DNA from: Antiquaquibacter oligotrophicus
GTDB taxonomy: Bacteria; Actinomycetota; Actinomycetes; Actinomycetales; Microbacteriaceae
Direction: 5' to 3'
NCBI RefSeq assembly: GCF_020535405.1
Contig: NZ_CP085036.1
Location: 1,488,001 to 1,552,000 of the forward strand
DNA: 64,000 bases
Made by a program: the position numbers and the translations under genes. How positions within the stretch are numbered: the stretch's first letter is position 1; every line of letters starts with the position of its first letter. Under the pieces are notes generated by a model. The model was not told the DNA's origin, did no database searches, and saw only the letters and a list, made by a program, of their open reading frames with translations. This document shows, piece after piece, positions 34,470-43,712 of the stretch.

Positions 34470-36218
34470 ATGACCTCGGCCTCCGGCGCTCTCGCGCGGC
34501 TTGATGCCGTACGGACGACGCTGGAGGGTGTTTCGCTCCCCCTTCCCCTGGAGGGCGCACTCGAGGGACGGGCAGCGGCTGCTGCCGCCGTGAGGCAGAT
34601 CGACGACTACATCCGACCTCGCCTCACCGACCTGGACGCGCCGCTCCTGGCGGTTGTCGGTGGCTCGACGGGCGCCGGGAAGTCGACGATCGTGAACGCA
34701 CTCGTCGGGTCGCCCGTGACACGGGCGGGTGTCATCCGGCCCACCACACGTCAACCGATCCTCGTGCACGCGCCGAGCGATGCCGGTTGGTTCGCGACCG
34801 ACCGCATCCTGCCCGGCCTCGCGAGGGTTCGCGGGCGGCTCGCTGAACCCGGGGAGACCGCCGAGACCGCCGGGGAGACCCCGGATGCTTCGCGCATCGG
34901 CGAACTCGTGCTGCTCCCGCACGAGCGCGTTCCGGCATCCCTCGCGATCTTGGACGCACCGGACATCGATTCGATCGCCGACGAGAATCGCGCGCTCGCC
35001 GCACAGTTGCTCGCCGCCGCGGACCTGTGGCTCTTCGTGACGACGGCTAGTCGCTACGCGGATGCCGTGCCGTGGAGACTGCTGGATGACGCGGCCAGCC
35101 GCTCCATCACGGTCGGTGTTGTGCTCAACCGGGTGCCTCCCGGCGCGGAGGCCGACGTGCGCGAGGACCTCGGCAGGATGCTCGAGTCGCGCGGTCTCTC
35201 TGGCGCTCGCGTTTTTACTCTCACCGAGCAGGCGCTCACGGCCGAGGGCATGCTCCCGCAGGCCGCGGTGGCGGAGGTGCGCGAGTGGCTCGAGGCGATC
35301 TCCGGGGATCACGCGGAGCGCTCCCGTATCGCCGCCGCGACCCTCGCCGGTGCGGTCACCGATCTCGCGCACCGCGTCGACCGCATCGCGACGGCGCGTG
35401 CCGCGCAGCTCGCGTGGGTCGACGAGGCCGAGGCCGCCGTTCGGCTCGAGTACTCGAGTGCCGATGCTGGCATTGATGCGGCGACCCAGGACGGCGCGCT
35501 CCTGCGCGGCGAGGTCCTCTCGCGGTGGCAGGATTTTGTCGGCACCTCCGATGTGTTCCGCACGGTCGAGTCGTGGTTCTCGCGCACCCGCGATTCGGTG
35601 ACGGCATGGTTCCGCGGGGTTCCAGCCCCCGTCACGGAGGTCGAAACCACGATCGAGCACGGTTTACACGCCGTCATCGTCGACCAGGCGGCACGGGCGG
35701 CCGCGGGAGCCTGGCGGGAGTTGCAGCGCAGCGCTGCCGGCCGCGAACTTGTTGCCGGGCATCCGTCGCTTTCCGCGCCGAGTGCGGGGTTCGAGCGGGC
35801 GGCGTCCGCGATGATCCGGGAGTGGCAGGGTGCTGTTCTGCAACTCGTGAGCGACAACGTCGGGTCGAAACGTACGAGAGCTCGAGTGCTCTCCCTGGGT
35901 CTCAACGCCGTGACGGTGGCACTCATGGTGGTTGTCTTCGCGTCCACCGGTGGTCTCACCGGCGGAGAACTGGTGATCGCGGGTGGGTCGGCGGTTGTCG
36001 GGCAGAAACTCCTGGAGACGATCTTCGGCGAGGATGCCGTGCGCCGACTCGCGAAGTCGGCACGCGACGATCTCGGTCACCGTGTCGACGACCTGCTCGC
36101 CGCGGAGGCGCGACGTTTTGAGGATCTGCTCGCCGCTGTACGTCGCGGCTCAACACCTGACGGACTTCGCACCGCGGCCGCCGATCTCGTGGCGGCCGTC
36201 GAGGAGGAGCGCGCATGA
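34470..36218 (+). CDS. Dynamin-like membrane GTPase 1
   Basis: 582 residues. G domain ~55-285: P-loop GGSTGAGKST (64-73), switch II DAPDID and the NRVP base-recognition motif. A long helical stretch follows, then one or two hydrophobic segments near residues 470-520 (LNAVTVALMVVVFASTGG) and an amphipathic helical tail. This G-domain/helical/membrane plan recalls bacterial dynamin-like pairs. The stop overlaps the start of a second GTPase gene (ATGA), implying that they act as a heteromer. The P-loop is sometimes mistaken for that of an ABC ATPase, but no ABC signature is present. Confidence 0.8.
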   Translation: MTSASGALARLDAVRTTLEGVSLPLPLEGALEGRAAAAAAVRQIDDYIRPRLTDLDAPLLAVVGGSTGAGKSTIVNALVGSPVTRAGVIRPTTRQPILVHAPSDAGWFATDRILPGLARVRGRLAEPGETAETAGETPDASRIGELVLLPHERVPASLAILDAPDIDSIADENRALAAQLLAAADLWLFVTTASRYADAVPWRLLDDAASRSITVGVVLNRVPPGAEADVREDLGRMLESRGLSGARVFTLTEQALTAEGMLPQAAVAEVREWLEAISGDHAERSRIAAATLAGAVTDLAHRVDRIATARAAQLAWVDEAEAAVRLEYSSADAGIDAATQDGALLRGEVLSRWQDFVGTSDVFRTVESWFSRTRDSVTAWFRGVPAPVTEVETTIEHGLHAVIVDQAARAAAGAWRELQRSAAGRELVAGHPSLSAPSAGFERAASAMIREWQGAVLQLVSDNVGSKRTRARVLSLGLNAVTVALMVVVFASTGGLTGGELVIAGGSAVVGQKLLETIFGEDAVRRLAKSARDDLGHRVDDLLAAEARRFEDLLAAVRRGSTPDGLRTAAADLVAAVEEERA

Positions 36219-37813
36219 GCGGTCGCACTCTCGATGCGCGGCTGGCGGCACTGCGCGAGCTTCGCGCCCTCGGTGATGGCAGGCTCCAGCCGGAGTTGAT
36301 GAAGAGCCTCGATGCGCTCCTCGATCGTGCCGAGAGCCGCCGATCGCTCTCGGGCGACCACACGGTGGTCGGGCTCTTCGGTGCCACCGGGTCCGGCAAG
36401 TCGAGCCTCATCAACGCCCTTGTGGGTGAGGAGGTGGCAACCACGCACATGCGTCGCCCGACGACGTCCGAGCCGCTCGCGGTCATCTGGGGTGTCGAGG
36501 GATCGGCCGCGCTCCTCGACTGGCTCGACGTGCGCACTCGTCATCCCGCGTCGGGGATCTTTGGAGGTGCCGAGCACCTGATCCTGCTCGATCTGCCCGA
36601 TTTCGACTCGATCGAATCACACCATCGCGCAATCGCCGAACGGTTGGCGGCCCAGGTCGATGTGCTCGTCTGGGTCGTCGACCCGCAGAAGTACGCCGAC
36701 GCGGTCGTCCATGTTGACTTCCTCGCCCCCCACGCTCGGCACGGCGCGGTCACGCTGGTTGTTCTCAATCAGATCGACAGGCTCGCCGAGCGTGACGTGC
36801 CCGCGGTGGTCGCGTCCCTCACCACTCTCCTCGACCACGACGGTGTGCGGGCGAAAGTCCTCACGACGAGTGCCGTCACGGGCGACGGCATCCCGGAACT
36901 CCGAAACGCGATCGCGGCCCTCGCGGCCGATCGCGCCGCCATCACCGCACGGCTCGAGGCGGATGTGTCGTCCCTCGCCGACACCATTCCCGCTCCGCAG
37001 ACGACAACCCCGCGCCCCGTGGCCTCCGGCGACCTCGTGGACCAGCTCGCGATCGCGGCGGGTGTCGATGTGGTGGCCTCCGCGGTCGCCGCGTCGTACC
37101 GCAAGCGAACCGGCCAGGTCACCGGGTGGCCCATCGTGTCGTGGTTGCTTCGGTTCAGGCCCGACCCGCTGCGCCGCCTCGGGTTGCGTCCGAACCGAGG
37201 GTCTGACCCCGAGCTGCACCGCACAAGCCTCCCTGCCATGAGCGCGGGGTCGGCCGCCAGGGTGTCTCTCGCGGTGCGCAGTTACGCGGATGCCGCGGCC
37301 GAACCGTTCACGGAGAGCTGGCGGGCGGGCATCCGGCTCACCGCGCAGCAGTCACTCGACACCCTCCCGCCCGAGCTGGACCTCGCCGTGGCGAGAGCAC
37401 CGCTTCCCTCCGGGGCGTCGTGGTGGTGGGTTCCGTTCGCAGTTCTCCAGTGGCTCGCGATCGCCTCGGCGCTCGTCGGGGTCGGCTGGATTTTCGCTCG
37501 ATCGGCTTTGCCGATGATCGTTCCCGCTGTGCCAGAAGTCACAGGATGGCCCGTCACAACGCTCCTTATACTGGGAGGCATCCTGCTGGGCATTCTGCTC
37601 GGAGTCGCGGGTGCTGCTCTCGGAGCCGTGGTCGGGCGATTTCGGAGAAGGCTCGCTCGACGGTCCGTCATCGCTGAGGTCGACCGCGTGGCTACCGCTC
37701 GCGTGATCGAACCCATCGCGGCGGCTCGGGAGAGGGCCGCCGAATTCTCGGCAGCGCTCGCGATCGCGCGGGACACCACATCCACGACCAAGAGCAGGGG
37801 GGTGCTGACATGA
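36215..37813 (+). CDS. Dynamin-like membrane GTPase 2
   Basis: 532 residues. G domain ~50-245 with P-loop GATGSGKSS, switch II DLPDFD, and base motif NQID. The C-terminal third has two strong transmembrane helices (~405-430, VPFAVLQWLAIASALVGVGW, and ~447-475, a Gly/Leu-rich helix) followed by a basic helix. Coupled by four-base overlaps to GTPase 1 upstream and to the class A PBP downstream, which suggests that membrane remodelling or synthase placement is linked to peptidoglycan polymerisation. That link is inference from gene order only. Confidence 0.82.
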   Translation: MSGRTLDARLAALRELRALGDGRLQPELMKSLDALLDRAESRRSLSGDHTVVGLFGATGSGKSSLINALVGEEVATTHMRRPTTSEPLAVIWGVEGSAALLDWLDVRTRHPASGIFGGAEHLILLDLPDFDSIESHHRAIAERLAAQVDVLVWVVDPQKYADAVVHVDFLAPHARHGAVTLVVLNQIDRLAERDVPAVVASLTTLLDHDGVRAKVLTTSAVTGDGIPELRNAIAALAADRAAITARLEADVSSLADTIPAPQTTTPRPVASGDLVDQLAIAAGVDVVASAVAASYRKRTGQVTGWPIVSWLLRFRPDPLRRLGLRPNRGSDPELHRTSLPAMSAGSAARVSLAVRSYADAAAEPFTESWRAGIRLTAQQSLDTLPPELDLAVARAPLPSGASWWWVPFAVLQWLAIASALVGVGWIFARSALPMIVPAVPEVTGWPVTTLLILGGILLGILLGVAGAALGAVVGRFRRRLARRSVIAEVDRVATARVIEPIAAARERAAEFSAALAIARDTTSTTKSRGVLT

Positions 37814-39960
37814 CGAGAGACACTCGTCCCTGGTATCTGCGGCACCATCCGGCCGAGCGGGCCCCGGAGAACGGCCTCGTCCGTTTTCTCAAGGGTCTGT
37901 CGGGCCTGCTCGCCTTCAGTCTTCTCGGCGGTCTTCTTCTCGCCATTGGCGCCGCGCCCGTTGTCGGTGTGACGGGTGTCATCGCGGCGAGCACCACGGG
38001 AATCTTTGAGGAGCTTCCCGAGTACCTCGTCGTTGATCGGCCCAACGAGCGCAACACGATCTGGGCGCAGTACACGGGCGAGGGCAACACGAACGGCTAC
38101 TTCCCGGTCGCGACCGTTTACCTCCAGAACCGCCAAGCGGTCACCTTCGACGAGATCTCGCCGTTCGCCATCAACGCCGCTATCGACGGCGAGGATCACC
38201 GCTTCTACGAGCACAACGGTGTCGACACCGCATCCGTCATGCGTGCCGTGCTCGGCAACCTCGGCTCGCAGGGCATCGACAGTGGTGCGTCCACCATCAC
38301 CATGCAGCTCGTCAAGAACCTCTTCGTTCAGCGTGCTCTCGAGCAGCCGACGGAGGCAGCGCGAGACGCCGCCTACGAGGAGGCGACGGCGCAGAGCTTC
38401 TCCCGCAAGCTCGCGGAGATGAAGTACGCGATCGGCCTGGAGAAGCGGTACACCAAACAAGAGATCATCACGGCGTACCTAAACATCTCGTTCTTCGGGG
38501 ACAACACCTACGGCATCGAGGCTGCGGCGCAGCGTTACTACGGTCGTGCCGCGAAAGATCTCACCCTCGAGCAGGCGGCGAGCCTCATCGCTATCGTGCA
38601 GTACCCGGGCGAGCGCGGACTCGACAATCCCGACAACTTCGCGGAGAACCAGAAGCGTCGCGACACGATCCTCTACGCGATGGAGGATGTCGGGAGCATC
38701 ACCAAGGACCAGCTCAACGAGGCCCTCGCAATCCCCGTGGATGCCTCGACGCTTGCGCCCGTGGAGGGCGGCAGCGGTTGCATCAATGCCATGGTCGAGG
38801 CTCGTTGGTTCTGTGACTTCGTGGTCAAGAACATCGAGAACTTCGAGGGTCTCGGTGCGACGCCGGTCGAGCGGCGGGCCAACTGGGAGCAGGGCGGCTA
38901 CGACCTCTACACAACCCTCGATCTCGACGTCCAGGGCAATGCGCACAACCAGACAACGTTCTGGGCGCCGCCGAACGAACCAGCGTTCGGCTTGGGCGCG
39001 GCGACCGTGTCCGTCGAGGTCGGCACCGGTCGTGTGCTCACGATGGCGGAGAACAAACGCTTCGACGACAGCATCACCGGTGGTGGTGGCGACACCTCGG
39101 CCGTGAACTACAACACGTCGGCGGAGTACGGCGGATCCTCCGGCTTCCAGTCCGGATCGACCTACAAACTCTTCACTCTCATCGCCTGGCTCCAGGCAGG
39201 CCATTCGCTGTCGGACTCGGTGGACGGCACGGCGAGAACCGTGCAGCAGTCGCAGTTCGTCGACACGTGCGCCGACAGCCGCGGCCCGTGGGGCGGTCCG
39301 TATCCGTTCAAGAACGACTCGGGGGGCGGCGGCTCGATGTCGGTGCTGTCGGCAACCTCGGGCTCGGTCAACGGCGCGTTCATCTCGATGGCACTCAAGC
39401 TCGATCTCTGCGCCATTCGTAACGTCGCCGAATCGCTCGGTGTCGAGCGTGCCGACGGTGACAAGCTCTGGACCAACCCCTCGTCGGTGCTCGGTACCAA
39501 CCAGGTGACCCCGATCAGCATGGCCGGTGCGTACGCCGCGATCGCGGCGGGTGGTGTCTACTGCAAGCCGATCATCCTCGACAAGATCGTCGGTCCGGAC
39601 GGGCAGGACCTTCCCGGCCAGAAGCCGGAGTGCCGGCAGGCGATTTCGCCGGACATCGCGGCCCAGGCATCCGTCGCCCTGCGCGCGGTGATGACCGGCG
39701 GTACCGGTTCGGCATCGAACCCGGGTGACGGTGTGCCGATCCTCGGCAAGACGGGAACCACGGATGACTCGATCCAGACCTGGATCGTCACGTCCACCAC
39801 TCGCGTGGCAACCGCCGTATGGGTTGGCAACAGCGTCGGCTTCTACCCGCTGAGCCGCTACGGTGTCGCGGATGCCTCGGGCAGCCAGCTACGTCACCGC
39901 ATCATGAACGCCACGATGGCCGTCATCAACGGCAAGTACGGCGGAGGGCCGCTGCCTTAA
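37810..39960 (+). CDS. Class A (bifunctional) penicillin-binding protein
   Basis: 716 residues. Cytoplasmic tail, one transmembrane helix (~33-58), a GT51 transglycosylase domain (~100-290; EDHRFYEHNGVD, STITMQLVKN, EMKYAIGLEKRYTKQEI) and a transpeptidase domain (~380-690) with Ser450 in STYK, SVN at 519-521 and KTG from Lys647. It polymerises and cross-links peptidoglycan at the outer membrane face. Several Cys residues (e.g. SGCINAM, WFCDF) could form disulphides. It is the third gene of an overlapping trio with two GTPases, and its stop is four bases from that of the convergent CAP-domain gene. Confidence 0.95.
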   Translation: MTRDTRPWYLRHHPAERAPENGLVRFLKGLSGLLAFSLLGGLLLAIGAAPVVGVTGVIAASTTGIFEELPEYLVVDRPNERNTIWAQYTGEGNTNGYFPVATVYLQNRQAVTFDEISPFAINAAIDGEDHRFYEHNGVDTASVMRAVLGNLGSQGIDSGASTITMQLVKNLFVQRALEQPTEAARDAAYEEATAQSFSRKLAEMKYAIGLEKRYTKQEIITAYLNISFFGDNTYGIEAAAQRYYGRAAKDLTLEQAASLIAIVQYPGERGLDNPDNFAENQKRRDTILYAMEDVGSITKDQLNEALAIPVDASTLAPVEGGSGCINAMVEARWFCDFVVKNIENFEGLGATPVERRANWEQGGYDLYTTLDLDVQGNAHNQTTFWAPPNEPAFGLGAATVSVEVGTGRVLTMAENKRFDDSITGGGGDTSAVNYNTSAEYGGSSGFQSGSTYKLFTLIAWLQAGHSLSDSVDGTARTVQQSQFVDTCADSRGPWGGPYPFKNDSGGGGSMSVLSATSGSVNGAFISMALKLDLCAIRNVAESLGVERADGDKLWTNPSSVLGTNQVTPISMAGAYAAIAAGGVYCKPIILDKIVGPDGQDLPGQKPECRQAISPDIAAQASVALRAVMTGGTGSASNPGDGVPILGKTGTTDDSIQTWIVTSTTRVATAVWVGNSVGFYPLSRYGVADASGSQLRHRIMNATMAVINGKYGGGPLP

Positions 39961-39964
39961 GCAC

Positions 39965-41590
39965 TCACGGGCAGTGGGTGAAGGAGGCGACCGCCGGGCT
40001 GAGGGTCGCCGTGCCGCCGAGGAGGGTGACCGACCGGATGCCCGCCGCCGTCATTCCGCGCGAGGTCGAGACGGGTACACAGTTCGCCGCACTGAGGTAG
40101 AGCGGCACACTCTGGTAACCCGCCAGGGCCGCGCCGGCGAGAGCATCCGGAAAGTTCTGACCCGACGCGAGGTACCCCGACGATGCCGACCCGAAGGCCT
40201 GTGCGTTGATCGCCTGTGCGACCTCGTAGCGGTTGGCGCCAGAACGGCGGTCGACTGTGAAGCCGACGGAGGACAGGGACGCGCGAATGCCGTCGCTCAC
40301 CGAGAGGGATCCGCCCGCGATCCTGATGCTGGACGTACCGAGCGACCTCAGCAGCGCGAGTGTTGCCGGATCGATGCTCGACGCGGTGCCGTCCACGAGG
40401 ATCACGGGGGCGTCGAGGTGTCCGGCGGCGGCGCCCGCGGTGAGGGCATCCGGATACGTTTTTCCGGTCGCGAGGTAGACGAGCGGTGCGCTCTCAAAGG
40501 CGTCGTCGACCACCGCTCGCGATACCTCGTAGCGTGTCGCCCCCGAGAGGCGGGTGACGGGTGCGATGGACTGCAATTGGGTGACGACCGCTTCGCTCAC
40601 CGAGACCGGTCCGCCCGTCACGACGATGCGCGCGGGGGCGAGCCGTCGTAGTTCTGCATCAACGGCGGGCGAGAGTGTCGTGGGGTGGGTCAGGAGCAGG
40701 GGTCCACCGGAGTGGACCGCTGCCGGTGCCGCACTCAGGGCATCCGGGAAGTCGATTCCGGACGCGACGAACGCGACAGGGGCACCCCCGGCAAAACCCG
40801 CTCTGGACATGTTGGCCGACGCTTCATAGCGGTTGGCCCCCGCAATACGCGTCGAACTTGCGCCGTTGCTCACCGTCGCGGAGGGGGCGGACACGGTCGT
40901 TGCGGGATAGTAGCCGGACTTGGATCCCGTCACGCTCACGGTCAGCTTGCGACCTCCGTCGGTGATGGTCGGCGTGTAGGTCTGGCTGGTTGCGCCGGGG
41001 ATCGTGACGCCGCCGGATGCCCAGCTCCAGCTGAGTGTTGTGCCCGACGGCCACCCGCTCGTCGACGCGGTGAGCGACCCGCCGACCGTCGCCGACCCGG
41101 AGATCACGGGAGTCGACCCGGGTGTGACGCGCGGTGCGCTGCCCGCAAAGATCTGAACCCAGTAGTGGCCGTACGGTCCGCCACTCACGTACCCGATGCC
41201 CACGCCGACGTAGCTGCCGTTCAGGATGTTGGCGCGGTGCCCGGATGAATTCATCCACGCGTTCATCACGGTCGATGAGCTCGGGTACCCGGCCGCGATG
41301 TTCTCGCCCGAGAACGTCCAGCCCGCGCCCGAGATCATGTCGCTGCGCCACGACGAGGAGCTGTGAATGAATTGCCCCGTGGATGCGAGGTACTGTGCCC
41401 ACGTCGCTGCCGCGTGGTCGAGCGTGGGATCCGAGACGAGGGCGGGCAGGCCCTGGGAGGCCCGCTGCTGGTTGACGAGCGTGAAGACTTCGCCGGCCAT
41501 GCCGGTCGCGGCGTTCGCGGGCGTCACGAGTCCGAACGTCACCAGGGCACCCACAACGAGTGCGACCGCCGCGCGAGAAAGACGTGCCAC
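39965..41590 (-). CDS. Secreted CAP-domain protein with three CWB2 repeats
   Basis: 541 residues. Signal peptide ~1-27 (cut after ANA), CAP/SCP domain ~30-150 with NQQRASQGLPALV, the central GENIAAGYP and SSGHRANILNG motifs, then an Ig-like domain (~155-235, ISGSATVGGSLTAS) and three CWB2 repeats (~240-541) ending THCP, with the paired Cys in the last repeat. CAP proteins in bacteria are secreted and of varied, often unknown, function. The CWB2 block is clearly more divergent from those of the 0-10 kb trio than they are from each other. Confidence 0.92.
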   Translation of the reverse strand: MARLSRAAVALVVGALVTFGLVTPANAATGMAGEVFTLVNQQRASQGLPALVSDPTLDHAAATWAQYLASTGQFIHSSSSWRSDMISGAGWTFSGENIAAGYPSSSTVMNAWMNSSGHRANILNGSYVGVGIGYVSGGPYGHYWVQIFAGSAPRVTPGSTPVISGSATVGGSLTASTSGWPSGTTLSWSWASGGVTIPGATSQTYTPTITDGGRKLTVSVTGSKSGYYPATTVSAPSATVSNGASSTRIAGANRYEASANMSRAGFAGGAPVAFVASGIDFPDALSAAPAAVHSGGPLLLTHPTTLSPAVDAELRRLAPARIVVTGGPVSVSEAVVTQLQSIAPVTRLSGATRYEVSRAVVDDAFESAPLVYLATGKTYPDALTAGAAAGHLDAPVILVDGTASSIDPATLALLRSLGTSSIRIAGGSLSVSDGIRASLSSVGFTVDRRSGANRYEVAQAINAQAFGSASSGYLASGQNFPDALAGAALAGYQSVPLYLSAANCVPVSTSRGMTAAGIRSVTLLGGTATLSPAVASFTHCP

Positions 41591-41714
41591 CGCCGAGATC
41601 CCCCTCCCGTGACGCGACCCCCACCCCGGGTACTCGTGTCGACTTCCACGCTACCCGCGCGCCCGGGGCCGCTCTAGACCGCTTTTTGGGGGACCGCAAG
41701 TGTGTGTTGCACGC

Positions 41715-41743
41715 TTGAAACCCACAGGTTGGAGCAACATACT
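41715..41743 (+). promoter_or_regulatory. Sigma-A-type promoter, leaderless
   Basis: TTGAAA (41715-41720), a 17-bp spacer, and CATACT (41738-41743), followed six bases later by the ATG at 41750. Spacing is ideal and no ribosome site is present. Confidence 0.65.
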
Positions 41744-41749
41744 TGCCCG

Positions 41750-42139
41750 ATGAAGTCTCTCCGTGTGCTCGCAGCAGCCGTCGTCGTCTCCGCAGCCATC
41801 GGCCTCTCGGCCTGTGCCCCCGCCAATCCCGAAACCCCTGTCATCGCTCCCGTCACGGTCGACGTGAACGAGCTGCAGGGCAAAAACGTCACGATCGTCA
41901 TCGGTCAGACCATCAACGTGACGACGGGTGATCTTCCCGTCGACAGCTACACCGCCGAGGTCTCCGACGAGTCGGTACTCGCCTACACTCCGGGCCGCAT
42001 CGAGGAGACCGCTGAGTTCAACCCGGGCTTCACGGGAGTTCGTGTTGGGCAGAGCGATGTCATCATGCGCAACATTCAGGGGGGCATCCAGCCGCTCGAG
42101 TTCTCCGTCACGGTCAACGCGGACGATTCGGCAGAGTAA
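41750..42139 (+). CDS. Small lipoprotein upstream of the polyketide cluster
   Basis: 129 residues. Signal peptide with lipobox LSAC (cut before Cys22), then a single beta-sandwich-like domain (~35-125): VGQTINVTTGD, SVLAYTPGR, FTGVRVGQSDVIMRN resemble protease-inhibitor I42-like or Ig-like strands. The longer frame to 41702 gives no better signal. Eight bases separate it from the polyketide synthase gene, so it may lead that operon. No function assigned. Confidence 0.78.
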   Translation: MKSLRVLAAAVVVSAAIGLSACAPANPETPVIAPVTVDVNELQGKNVTIVIGQTINVTTGDLPVDSYTAEVSDESVLAYTPGRIEETAEFNPGFTGVRVGQSDVIMRNIQGGIQPLEFSVTVNADDSAE

Positions 42140-42147
42140 TCCCGGCC

Positions 42148-43194
42148 ATGAGCCGGATCGCCGCAGTCGCACCCGTCCTGCCGGATAACGTCTCGACGCA
42201 AGCCGAGATCACCGCGGAGCTCGCACCGCTCATCTCGGCCGTGCCGTCCAAGCGTGCCGTGCTCGAACGGATGCACGCGGCCTCCGGCATCGGTACGCGC
42301 CACACGGCTCTGCCGCTCGAGCAGTACCGCACCCTCGGATCCTTCCGTGAGTCGAACGATCTCTTCATCGCGTGTGCGACCGATCTCGCCGAACGCGCGC
42401 TGCGGGAGGCGCTCACTGCGGCGGGACTCGAGCCTCCGGATGTCGACTTCGTGATGTTCACGTCGGTGACAGGAATCTCCGCCCCCTCCGTTGACGCGCT
42501 GCTGGTTCAACGTTTGGGCCTGCGGTCCGACGTCAAGCGACTCCCGTCGTTCGGCCTCGGTTGTGTCGGCGGCGCGGCAGGGATCGCCCGAGTCAACGAC
42601 TACCTCGCGGGCCATCCCGGCGAGGTCGGCGTGCTCCTGAGTGTCGAGCTGTGCTCCCTGACCCTGCAACGCGACGACGAGACGATCGCGAATTTTGTCG
42701 CGACCGGGTTGTTCGGGGACGGGGCTGCGGCCGTCGTTCTCGTCGGCGACGATCGACCGGAGCCGGGCATCCGTGTGGTCGATACCCGGAGCTCCTTCTA
42801 CCCGGACTCGACGGGGGTGATCGGCTGGAACGTGGGCGGCACCGGGTTCGAGATCGTGTTGACGGCGGGCGTCGCCGACGTGATCGACAGGCACTTCTCG
42901 ACGGAGGTTGCCGCCTTCCTCGGCGACAAGGGACTCGCCGTCGACGACATCTCAACATGGGTCGCCCACCCGGGCGGACCGCGCGTGCTCGAGGCGTTCG
43001 CTCGCTCGTTGGATCTCGAGCCCGGCGACTTCGCACTCAGCTGGGCCTCCCTCGACCGCGTCGGAAACCTCTCGTCCTCGTCCGTCCTGCACGTGCTCGC
43101 CGACACCATCGAGGCGGGCGCGCGCGGGCCCGGCCTGCTGTTTGCACTCGGCCCCGGGGTGAGCGCCGAGTTTGTGCTCCTGGAGTTTCCGTGA
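42148..43194 (+). CDS. Type III polyketide synthase (SrsA-like)
   Basis: 348 residues, usual length for bacterial type III PKS. Condenses malonyl-type extenders on an acyl-CoA starter, giving alkylresorcinols, alkylpyrones or similar. The catalytic triad is visible: Cys139 (GLGCVGGAAG), His274 (VAHPGGPRV), Asn307 (GNLSSSSVL). The next two genes encode an isoprenylcysteine-methyltransferase-like protein and a flavoprotein, the gene order of Streptomyces griseus srsABC. Product inferred to be a methylated or hydroxylated phenolic lipid; chain length cannot be read from the sequence. Confidence 0.93.
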   Translation: MSRIAAVAPVLPDNVSTQAEITAELAPLISAVPSKRAVLERMHAASGIGTRHTALPLEQYRTLGSFRESNDLFIACATDLAERALREALTAAGLEPPDVDFVMFTSVTGISAPSVDALLVQRLGLRSDVKRLPSFGLGCVGGAAGIARVNDYLAGHPGEVGVLLSVELCSLTLQRDDETIANFVATGLFGDGAAAVVLVGDDRPEPGIRVVDTRSSFYPDSTGVIGWNVGGTGFEIVLTAGVADVIDRHFSTEVAAFLGDKGLAVDDISTWVAHPGGPRVLEAFARSLDLEPGDFALSWASLDRVGNLSSSSVLHVLADTIEAGARGPGLLFALGPGVSAEFVLLEFP

Positions 43195-43712
43195 GTGTCG
43201 CGCTGTACGTCGCTTTTGTGCTCGCCACGGGTGCCGAGCGCATCTTCGAGCTCGTCGTGTCGCGTCGCAATGCGGCGGCGGCGTTCGCGCGTGGGGGTGT
43301 CGAATACGGTCAGCGGCACTTTCCGTGGATGGTGGCCCTCCACACCGGGCTCCTCCTCGCGTGCATCGCCGAGGTAATCCTCCTCGACCGCCCGTTCCTG
43401 CCGTGGCTCGGCTGGCCGATGCTCGTGATCGCGGTCGCCTGTCAGGTGGCCCGGTACTGGATCATCCGTTCGCTCGGCCAGCAGTGGAACACCCGTGTGA
43501 TCGTGGTTCCCGGCGCCGGTCGTGTCGCCGATCGCGGGCTGTACCGCTGGTTCACGCACCCCAACTACGTTGTTGTCGCCGTCGAAGGCATCGCGCTGCC
43601 TCTCATCCACACCGCGTGGATCACGGCGATCGCCTTCACCGTGCTCAACGCGATCCTGCTGCTCGGCTTCCGTATTCCGACCGAGAATCGAGCGCTTCGG
43701 GAACTCGGATGA
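43191..43712 (+). CDS. Isoprenylcysteine carboxyl methyltransferase-family membrane protein (SrsB-like)
   Basis: 173 residues from the GTG at 43191, overlapping the PKS stop (GTGA). Four or five transmembrane helices and the C-terminal ICMT-family block: GLYRWFTHPNYVVVAVEGIALPL, with the SAM-pocket RxxxHPxY pattern, and ENRALRELG at the end. Family members paired with type III PKS (SrsB, BpsB) methylate the polyketide phenol or pyrone. Start ATGA overlap with the next gene. Confidence 0.9.
   Translation: MSVALYVAFVLATGAERIFELVVSRRNAAAAFARGGVEYGQRHFPWMVALHTGLLLACIAEVILLDRPFLPWLGWPMLVIAVACQVARYWIIRSLGQQWNTRVIVVPGAGRVADRGLYRWFTHPNYVVVAVEGIALPLIHTAWITAIAFTVLNAILLLGFRIPTENRALRELG

Noticed and set aside
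34470..36218. ABC transporter ATPase
   Set aside because: P-loop only; no LSGGQ signature or H-loop, and G-protein motifs DAPD and NRVP are present.
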